DNA from: an uncultured Croceitalea sp.
GTDB taxonomy: Bacteria; Bacteroidota; Bacteroidia; Flavobacteriales; Flavobacteriaceae
Direction of reading: 5' to 3'
Assembly: GCA_937926215.1 (NCBI GenBank)
Contig: CALEYA010000133.1
Location: 1-35,787 of the forward strand
Length of the DNA stretch: 35,787 bases
Under the pieces are notes generated by a model. The model was given only the letters and a program-made list of their open reading frames with translations, was not told the DNA's origin and searched no databases. Shown one piece after another: positions 16,788 through 23,603 of the stretch. A program made the position numbers and the translations under genes. Each line of letters begins with the position of its first letter. Position 1 is the stretch's first letter.

Positions 16788-16795
16788 TATCTTTG
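16788..16795 (+). promoter_or_regulatory. Candidate -7 element of the ebo operon
   Basis: TATCTTTG matches TAnnTTTG, 39 bases before the eboA ATG. There is no clear TTTG 19-21 bases upstream, so the promoter may be weak or need an activator. Confidence 0.45.
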
Positions 16796-16834
16796 TGGTA
16801 GATAGTAACATCCCTAATTGCAATAGGCAAAAAG

Positions 16835-17689
16835 ATGCAAAAAGATTCTTGGAAATACCTTGCTTCAATTCTTGAACTACGTTCGGAAGGGCCGGCCTAT
16901 CAATGGTTTACTGAGCGCCTGGACCTTATCCTAGAAAAATCCTCGGCTAGGGAACTGTATTTGACATACAGTCTTTGTGCAACAAAATTTTCTAGTGCTG
17001 TTTTAGAGGATATCGATTTAAATGACCCTGCATTAAAAAACTATTTAATAGAAAAAAAGGCCTCTTTGTTGACCATTGCAAGAATTTACCTTTTAGGTAA
17101 GGTTGTTGCCACCAATACAGATGTATTTAAGGAAAAAGTACAGAATTTAATTCAGATTGCGGACACTGGGGAGCTGGAGACCTTTTTAAAGTTTCTCATA
17201 TTACTTCCCAATCCGGAAGATTACCTTTTTGCCGGTGTTGAAGCCTTACGCACTAACATTGCTATTGTTTTTGATGCCATTGCGTTAAAAAACCCGTATC
17301 CCGCTGCCTATTTTAACGACCAGCAATGGAACCAAATGTACCTTAAGGCCGCTTTTATGCAAAGGGACTTAGGGGATATTGAAGCTGTTGACCAACGGGC
17401 AAATAAGGAGCTCACCAGAATTATATCGGATTATGCCCATGAGCGTTGGGCGGCGTCCAGGACCATAGACCCGGACTTCTGGCGTCCGGTTTCCAATTTT
17501 TTGGAAGGCCCGCTAGTAGATGACGTGAAACGCTTATTGCAAAGTGATAATGCTATTGAGGTCAAAGCGGGAACCTTGGTATGTTGCCATTCCAAGCTAC
17601 CAATAGCAAAAGATTTACTGAAACTTAGACCAGAATTTATAGATGCAGTTAAGACGGGTGCCTTAACGTGGAAAAACCTTAAAAATTAA
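16835..17689 (+). CDS. eboA: EboA, first gene of the ebo metabolite-traffic operon
   Basis: 284 residues, largely alpha-helical by composition, no signal peptide or membrane segment. Recognised as EboA from its opening (WKYLASILELRSEGPAYQWF), its length and, above all, from being followed in order by all other ebo genes. Ebo proteins are required for moving a scytonemin precursor to the periplasm in cyanobacteria, and for an anti-nematode product in Pseudomonas fluorescens; EboA itself has no known biochemistry. The 1-base gap to eboB means they are read together. Confidence 0.85.
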   Translation: MQKDSWKYLASILELRSEGPAYQWFTERLDLILEKSSARELYLTYSLCATKFSSAVLEDIDLNDPALKNYLIEKKASLLTIARIYLLGKVVATNTDVFKEKVQNLIQIADTGELETFLKFLILLPNPEDYLFAGVEALRTNIAIVFDAIALKNPYPAAYFNDQQWNQMYLKAAFMQRDLGDIEAVDQRANKELTRIISDYAHERWAASRTIDPDFWRPVSNFLEGPLVDDVKRLLQSDNAIEVKAGTLVCCHSKLPIAKDLLKLRPEFIDAVKTGALTWKNLKN

Positions 17690-17690
17690 T

Positions 17691-18599
17691 ATGGAAGAAA
17701 AGTTACAATTCATAGACCCCCATGTACATATGACCTCTAGGACTACTGATGATTATGAGGCTATGGCAAAAGCGGGCGTGGTTGCCGTTATAGAACCTTC
17801 CTTTTGGCTGGGACAACCAAGGACGCAAGTGGGTTCTTTTCAAGATTACTTTAGCAGTTTGGTAGGTTGGGAACCGTTTAGGGCAAGCCAGTTTGGTATA
17901 AAACATTATTGTACCATTGGTTTAAACTCCAAGGAAGCCAATAACGAAGCCCTTGCAGAGCAGGTCATGGAGCTGTTGCCCCTGTATTTGCATAAAGAAA
18001 ATGTGGTCGCCGTTGGGGAGATTGGCTATGATGATCAAACCCCTGCGGAGGATAAGTATTTTAGGGAACAACTGGAACTGGCCAAAGCTTTTAATATGAT
18101 GGTGCAAGTGCATACCCCGCATCGTGATAAAAAGGCAGGCACCATTAGAAGCATGGAAGTTTGCTTAGAACATGGTTTAGACCCAAGCACCGTGGTCATT
18201 GATCATAATAATGAGGAGACGGTAAAGGATGTTTTGGACAGGGGCTTTATAGCCGCTTTTACCATATACCCCAAAACAAAGATGGGGAACGAACGCATGG
18301 CAGAAGTGGTCAAGAAATTTGGAGGCAACAATATTATTGTTGATAGCTCTGCAGATTGGGGGGTTAGCGATCCGTTGGCCGTTCCAAAAACAGCAGGCTT
18401 GATGCTTAGACGGGGCATCGCAAGAGAGGACGTCATCAAAACCTGTTATCAAAATGCTTTGGACACTTTTGGAAGGTCTGGAAAGATGAAAGAAGAACAT
18501 TGGAACAATGCCCAAGGAATAGACCAGAGGGAGCTTTTCAATGAGAATAGTGTACTACGTGGACAAGAACCCAAGGTGGACAATGACAAAATTGTTTAA
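17691..18599 (+). CDS. eboB: EboB, TatD-like metal-dependent hydrolase
   Basis: 302-residue TIM-barrel amidohydrolase-like protein. Metal ligands are in place: H11 and H13 (IDPHVHM), E110 (VAVGEIGYDD), H141 (VQVHTPH), H172 (VIDHNN) and D222 (DSSADWG). This is the TatD pattern, though TatD itself is a DNase and the substrate in ebo clusters is unknown. No signal peptide, so cytosolic. The stop codon overlaps the eboC start (TAATG). Keeping a full active site suggests real hydrolytic activity on a small molecule. Confidence 0.9.
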   Translation: MEEKLQFIDPHVHMTSRTTDDYEAMAKAGVVAVIEPSFWLGQPRTQVGSFQDYFSSLVGWEPFRASQFGIKHYCTIGLNSKEANNEALAEQVMELLPLYLHKENVVAVGEIGYDDQTPAEDKYFREQLELAKAFNMMVQVHTPHRDKKAGTIRSMEVCLEHGLDPSTVVIDHNNEETVKDVLDRGFIAAFTIYPKTKMGNERMAEVVKKFGGNNIIVDSSADWGVSDPLAVPKTAGLMLRRGIAREDVIKTCYQNALDTFGRSGKMKEEHWNNAQGIDQRELFNENSVLRGQEPKVDNDKIV

Positions 18600-19501
18600 T
18601 GCAAAAAAAGCTCAAGGGATACTTACAATTATGTAGACCGGCCAACCTACCTACGGCCGCCGCGGATGTTTTGGCAGGCTTGGCGATTGCCGGTATAAGT
18701 ACTTCACAAACCGCTTTTTGGGATTTTAACCTCCATTTTTCCATAGATGCGATACTATTGGTACTCGCATCGGTATTGCTATATGCGGGAGGGGTGGTGA
18801 TGAATGATGTTTTTGACCTTGCTATTGATGTAGTAGAGCGACCGGAACGCCCCATCCCTAGTGGAGTAGTTCCTTTGAAACATGCACGATTTTTCGGTTT
18901 ATTGCTCTTGTTTTTAGGAATCATAGCGGCATTTGTGGTAAGCAATCACACAGGTATAATAGCTTTGATATTGACTTTAGCTATTTTGTCGTACGACAAA
19001 TACGCTAAACACCATAGCTTTTTTGGACCGTTGAATATGGGTGTCTGCCGAGGACTCAATGTACTCTTAGGAATTGCATACCTTCAAAGCTGGGAGCAAT
19101 GGCCCTACTGCTTGGTTCCCATTATCTTTGTATTCGCCATTACCATGATCAGTCAGGGGGAAGTACACGGAAAAAACAAGGGTAACATCCTATTGGCGGG
19201 GATTTTATATGTATTTGTTATTTTTTACGTTAGTTATATGAACCAAAATACGGCGATGCCATTTTTGTATCAATTACCATTCTTAGTTTTGTTTGCGGGT
19301 ATGGTGCTTTTGCCCTTACGCAAGGCGTATAAGGCCAATATACCACAGAACATTAAAAAAGCGGTAAAGGCAGGGGTAATCTCTATAGTGGTTTTAGATG
19401 CGGCAATGGCAGTCGCGCATGCAAATTTGGGTTATGCACTGGGTATTCTTTTACTTTTACCATTATCCATGGTGTTGGCCAAGCTTTTTGCAGTAACTTA
19501 A
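18599..19501 (+). CDS. eboC: EboC, UbiA-family prenyltransferase-like membrane protein
   Basis: 300 residues with about eight or nine hydrophobic segments, so an integral membrane protein of the UbiA superfamily. The first Asp-rich motif is intact: NDVFDLAID at residues 69-77, followed by RPERPIPSG. The second motif, normally Asp-rich and also needed for Mg-diphosphate binding, reads QGEVHGKNKG, with no aspartate. I believe this is typical of the EboC branch. It probably prenylates or otherwise handles a lipid-linked intermediate at the membrane. A single-base overlap with eboB and a 9-base gap to eboD show operon structure. Confidence 0.9.
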   Translation: MQKKLKGYLQLCRPANLPTAAADVLAGLAIAGISTSQTAFWDFNLHFSIDAILLVLASVLLYAGGVVMNDVFDLAIDVVERPERPIPSGVVPLKHARFFGLLLLFLGIIAAFVVSNHTGIIALILTLAILSYDKYAKHHSFFGPLNMGVCRGLNVLLGIAYLQSWEQWPYCLVPIIFVFAITMISQGEVHGKNKGNILLAGILYVFVIFYVSYMNQNTAMPFLYQLPFLVLFAGMVLLPLRKAYKANIPQNIKKAVKAGVISIVVLDAAMAVAHANLGYALGILLLLPLSMVLAKLFAVT

Positions 19502-19510
19502 TTTTGATGT

Positions 19511-20677
19511 ATGACCGATAGGCCTTCCATTATACAAGAATTTAGCGTACCGTACCGGTATCAGCTCCATTTTACGGACAATTTGTTTGATAAACAAAAC
19601 GCCCTTTTAGTAGAGACCATTCAAAAAAGTACCCAAAACGATATAGCCAAACTTCTTTTTGTCATTGATGAAAACGTACTATTGGCGCATCCGGCATTGG
19701 AAAACGATATAAAATCATACTGCAAACATCACAAGGAAAACCTTCAATGTCGGTTCATTTTACCGGTTGCTGGCGGAGAGTTGTCCAAAGATGGAGACGC
19801 AGAAGTACAGAAGGTACTACAGGCGATAAGTGATTATGCCATTTGCAGACATTCTTTTGTTATCGTCATTGGCGGGGGTGCGGTCATCGATATGGCCGGT
19901 TATGCCGCTGCCACGGCCCATAGGGGGGTTCGACTTATTCGCGTTCCTACTACGGTTTTGGCACAGAACGATGCCGCTGTTGGGGTAAAGAACGGAATCA
20001 ATATTTTATCCAAGAAAAATTTTCTGGGAACATTTGCCCCACCATATGCCATTATTAATGATGCCGTTTTTTTAAAGACCTTGGAACAACGGGATTGGAT
20101 ATCCGGTATCGCGGAAGCCGTAAAAGTTGCCTTAATAAAGGATGCAGGATTTTACAATTTTATAAGTAAAAATGCCCAACAGTTGGCGGAACGCGCTATG
20201 GAACCCATGGCACATCTTATTTATAGATGTGCGGAATTGCATATGGACCATATTGCACTTGGAGGGGACCCTTTTGAAAGTGGCTCTTCCAGGCCTTTGG
20301 ATTTTGGACATTGGGCCGCACACAAACTGGAACAGATGACCAACTACGCGCTAAGGCATGGGGAGGCTGTAGCTATTGGCATAGGGTTGGACGTTACCTA
20401 CGCCCATCGTATTGGTTTTATTGATGAGGCAACCAAAAACCACATCTTACAGACGCTGACCGATATTGGTTTTGATCTGCACTTACCGGTGGATAATCCA
20501 GATGACGTTAGCGAGCTCTTAAAAGGTATTGAGGAGTTTAGGGAACACCTTGGTGGTGAGTTGACCATAACCCTCATTACCGCTATCGGCACAAAAAAAG
20601 ATGTACACCAAATAGAGTATTCAAAAATGGAGGAAGCCATCGCGTTAATGGCCACACCTAAAAAAGTTACAATTTAG
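19511..20677 (+). CDS. eboD: EboD, 3-dehydroquinate-synthase-like sugar phosphate cyclase
   Basis: 388 residues of the DHQS/sugar phosphate cyclase superfamily. NAD-binding GGGAVIDMAG starts at residue 121; the region RGVRLIRVPTTVLAQND then VKNGIN matches DHQS but with changes (DHQS usually has KTGVN). The metal ligands remain: E202 (GIAEAVK), H267 and H271 (DFGHWAAH) and H283 (LRHGEAV). Retained NAD and metal sites imply an active cyclase or dehydrogenase, but the changes and the ebo context argue that it is not the shikimate-pathway AroB. Its substrate is unknown; other members of the superfamily make valiolone- or gadusol-type cyclitols. Confidence 0.9.
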   Translation: MTDRPSIIQEFSVPYRYQLHFTDNLFDKQNALLVETIQKSTQNDIAKLLFVIDENVLLAHPALENDIKSYCKHHKENLQCRFILPVAGGELSKDGDAEVQKVLQAISDYAICRHSFVIVIGGGAVIDMAGYAAATAHRGVRLIRVPTTVLAQNDAAVGVKNGINILSKKNFLGTFAPPYAIINDAVFLKTLEQRDWISGIAEAVKVALIKDAGFYNFISKNAQQLAERAMEPMAHLIYRCAELHMDHIALGGDPFESGSSRPLDFGHWAAHKLEQMTNYALRHGEAVAIGIGLDVTYAHRIGFIDEATKNHILQTLTDIGFDLHLPVDNPDDVSELLKGIEEFREHLGGELTITLITAIGTKKDVHQIEYSKMEEAIALMATPKKVTI

Positions 20678-21871
20678 ATGTGGTTGGAAAACGTTGGACA
20701 TCTTACCTATTGCACCAATGTACATCCGGGGGAAAATTGGAAAACGACCTTTGAAAGTCTTCAAGCCTACGTACCCCGTATAAAGCAATCCGTGTCGAAA
20801 AACGCCAAGTTTGGACTTGGACTTCGCTTATCCAATATTGCAAGTTTAGAGCTAGATCAAAAAGACAATCTTTCGGTTTTTAAGGAATGGTTGGAGGCCA
20901 ACGACCTGTATGTGTTTACCATGAATGGCTTTCCTTATGGTAATTTTCATAACGAACGGGTGAAGGATGATGTACATTCACCAGATTGGACTACTACGGC
21001 TCGATTGGAATATACCCAGCGCATGTTCAGGCAGTTGGAGGCATTGCTGCCGGATGGAATGGACGGCGGAATTTCTACTTCCCCGATAAGCTATAAACAT
21101 TGGCATAAAACCGAAAAAGATAAGAATGCGGCCATGCAAAAAGGGGCACAGCAGCTATTGCAAGTGGCCGTGCAGCTGTATGAAATGGAGCTGGCATCCG
21201 GCAAGTACCTACATTTGGATATTGAACCAGAACCTGATGGCCTAATTGAAAACAGCGATGAGGTCCTTACTTTATTTCAAGAGTATCTCGTTCCCCAAGG
21301 GATTTCCTTGTTTTCGCGCTATGGTATGGATGCAAAAAAAGCTGAGAAAACTATAAAACGATATCTTACCGTATGTTATGATGTCTGCCATTTTTCACTT
21401 GCTTTTGAAGAACCGGAGCTCACATTTTCGAAATTTTCGGAAAACGGAATCAAAATTGGCAAGGTGCAGGTAAGTGCTGCCCTTAAAATATTGAGTGACC
21501 AAGAAAACCTGGAAGACATCTGGACCGCTTTGGACCAATTCAATGAGCCTACCTATTTGCATCAGGTTACTACATTAAAAAATGGAAAAGTCCATACCTA
21601 TCCAGATTTGCCGGAAGTCTTACAACAAAAAAAACCGTTCAAGGAATTACGGGCACATTTTCATGTCCCTATTTTTTTGGAACGATTTGGAACCTTGTAT
21701 TCAACCCAAGACCATATTCTAAAGGTAATCGCCTTTTTAAAGAAAAGTCAAGTTTCCAAACATTTGGAGATCGAGACCTATACATGGGAAGTACTTCCTC
21801 CAGATTTAAAATTGGAACTTTCCGCATCTATCATCCGGGAAATTAATTGGTTTAAAAGCGAACTGGTATGA
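20678..21871 (+). CDS. eboE: EboE, TIM-barrel sugar-isomerase-like protein
   Basis: 397 residues of the xylose-isomerase/AP-endonuclease 2 TIM-barrel type, recognised as EboE by the opening WLENVGHLTYCTNVHPGENW, the NGFPYGNFHNERVKDDVHSP loop, the LHLDIEPEPDG strand with acidic residues and VCYDVCHFSLAFEEP. Candidate metal or substrate ligands are E and H in these strands. It starts immediately after the eboD stop and overlaps eboF by ATGA. Known in annotation as 'metabolite traffic protein EboE'; the actual reaction is undetermined. Confidence 0.88.
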   Translation: MWLENVGHLTYCTNVHPGENWKTTFESLQAYVPRIKQSVSKNAKFGLGLRLSNIASLELDQKDNLSVFKEWLEANDLYVFTMNGFPYGNFHNERVKDDVHSPDWTTTARLEYTQRMFRQLEALLPDGMDGGISTSPISYKHWHKTEKDKNAAMQKGAQQLLQVAVQLYEMELASGKYLHLDIEPEPDGLIENSDEVLTLFQEYLVPQGISLFSRYGMDAKKAEKTIKRYLTVCYDVCHFSLAFEEPELTFSKFSENGIKIGKVQVSAALKILSDQENLEDIWTALDQFNEPTYLHQVTTLKNGKVHTYPDLPEVLQQKKPFKELRAHFHVPIFLERFGTLYSTQDHILKVIAFLKKSQVSKHLEIETYTWEVLPPDLKLELSASIIREINWFKSELV

Positions 21872-23247
21872 AGAAAACCGTTGTCATCAATGTTGTTGGT
21901 CTTACCAAAAGGCTTATAGGAAAGCATACGCCCTTTATAGAATCGTTTTTAACATCGGGGAGCCATAGTTATGTGGAACCCGTTGTTCCAGCGGTAACCT
22001 GTACCGCCCAATCTACTTATCTTACGGGACAATGGCCCAGTAAACATGGTATTGTGGGTAATGGATGGTATTTTAAGGATGAATGTGAAGTAAAGTTCTG
22101 GAGACAGTCCAATACATTGGTGGAAGCCCCAAAACTTTGGGATGTTTTAAAAGCGGAAAATAAAGGATTTAGCTGTGCCAATATGTTTTGGTGGTACAAT
22201 ATGTATTCCAGTGTGGATTTTAGCGTGACGCCAAGACCTAATTATTTGGCCGATGGGAGAAAAATACCCGATGTGTATTCCCATCCGCCTGAACTCAGGG
22301 ATAGCTTGCAAAAGGAATTGGGAACCTTTCCCTTATTCCATTTTTGGGGCCCAAAAACCTCTATAAAATCCAGTCAATGGATTGCAGACGCGTCCATAAA
22401 GACGGATAAGCTGCATGACCCCACCCTAACGCTTATCTACCTGCCCCATCTTGATTATAACATCCAACGACATGGTTTGGATTTTGATAAAATTGGAAAA
22501 GACCTTTTGGAAATCGATAAGGTTGTGGAGCAATTGGTGTCCTACTATAAAAACGAGGATACCAACATTGTCTTGTTATCAGAATATGGAATAACCAATG
22601 TAAACCGACCTATCCATCTCAATAGGGAGTTACGAAAAAACGGGAATTTGACCATTCGTTTGGAAAGGGGATTGGAATTGTTGGACCCTGGTGCCAGTCA
22701 GGCTTTTGCCGTTGCGGATCATCAGGTATGCCATATCTATTTGAACGACAAGACGAACAAAGCGGACATCAAAAAAATGGTGGAGAGCGTTCCCGGTGTG
22801 GAGCAAGTACTTGAAGGTGCGGATATCACGGACGCCCATTTAAATCATGATAGGGCAGGGGACCTTATTGCTATTGCGGACGAACGTTCCTGGTTTACTT
22901 ACTATTTTTGGCTGGACGATGCCAAAGCCCCGGACTATGCCAGAATGGTGGATATCCATAAAAAACCGGGATATGATCCCGTTGAGATGTTTACCGACCC
23001 AAAGGACAAACTGGTAATTCCTAAGATTTTATGGAAATTGCTTAGAAAGAAACTGGGCTTTAGAACGGTAATGGATGTGATTCCTCTTAAGGCAGAGCTG
23101 GTCAAGGGATCTCATGGCCGCAGACCGGAAAATCAAGAAGATTGGCCTATATTTATAACGGATGCCAAAAATGCACCTGATAAAAATCAGCTTTTAGCAA
23201 CCGATGTTTTTAGTACTTTAAAAAAAATAGTAAACAACGACCAATGA
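21868..23247 (+). CDS. eboF: EboF, alkaline-phosphatase-superfamily protein (nucleotide pyrophosphatase-like)
   Basis: 459 residues with the NPP fold. The nucleophile region is present, PAVTCTAQSTYLTGQWPSKH, with Thr44 in the nucleophile position, as are D196 and H202 (LPHLDYNIQRHG) and a late histidine in KGSHGRRPE. Two other metal-ligand sites are changed: the first strand reads INVVGLT where active members have an Asp (V10), and the usual SDHG is SEYG (E239, Y240). It may therefore be catalytically altered or bind differently; I believe INVVGLT is common among EboF homologues. No signal peptide is visible, unlike most NPPs. It overlaps eboE and the TMEM220 gene by ATGA. Confidence 0.85.
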   Translation: MKKTVVINVVGLTKRLIGKHTPFIESFLTSGSHSYVEPVVPAVTCTAQSTYLTGQWPSKHGIVGNGWYFKDECEVKFWRQSNTLVEAPKLWDVLKAENKGFSCANMFWWYNMYSSVDFSVTPRPNYLADGRKIPDVYSHPPELRDSLQKELGTFPLFHFWGPKTSIKSSQWIADASIKTDKLHDPTLTLIYLPHLDYNIQRHGLDFDKIGKDLLEIDKVVEQLVSYYKNEDTNIVLLSEYGITNVNRPIHLNRELRKNGNLTIRLERGLELLDPGASQAFAVADHQVCHIYLNDKTNKADIKKMVESVPGVEQVLEGADITDAHLNHDRAGDLIAIADERSWFTYYFWLDDAKAPDYARMVDIHKKPGYDPVEMFTDPKDKLVIPKILWKLLRKKLGFRTVMDVIPLKAELVKGSHGRRPENQEDWPIFITDAKNAPDKNQLLATDVFSTLKKIVNNDQ

Positions 23248-23603
23248 AACTTTTCTTTAAAATTTTAGCCTTTTTATTCGCCCTACTTTTTTTATGGGGT
23301 GCTGCCGTACAATACAATGACCCAGACGCTATAAAATGGTATGCTATCTATGGTATGGGGGCCCTGGCTTCGCTACTCTTTGCATTGGACAGGTTTAAGT
23401 TTTTATGGGCCTTGTTCCTATTTGGGTTTTATCTGGGCTACAGTATTTACAATTGGCCGGATGTTTTTGAGGGTGTAACCATTGGTGAGGGTGATATTGT
23501 TAATGTGGAGCGGGGAAGGGAAGCACTCGGTACATTGATTTTAGCCGTGGTGATGTTGGTTTATGCTGTACGGATCAAGTTTTTTTCGGCATCAAAGGTC
23601 TAG
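23244..23603 (+). CDS. TMEM220-family membrane protein, last gene of the ebo operon
   Basis: 119 residues with about four membrane segments. The motif VQYNDPDAIKWYAIYGMGAL at residues ~22-41 is that of the TMEM220 family. Its ATGA overlap with eboF places it in the ebo transcript. Function is unknown in any organism. Context suggests a membrane partner for the ebo pathway, but it could also be a bystander. It overlaps the end of the convergent dnaX gene by 12 bases, so the two transcripts meet tail to tail without a visible terminator. Confidence 0.85.
   Translation: MKLFFKILAFLFALLFLWGAAVQYNDPDAIKWYAIYGMGALASLLFALDRFKFLWALFLFGFYLGYSIYNWPDVFEGVTIGEGDIVNVERGREALGTLILAVVMLVYAVRIKFFSASKV

Noticed and set aside
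19511-20677. Calling EboD simply aroB
   Set aside because: The ebo context and substrate-loop changes argue for a separate cyclase, although the fold is the same.
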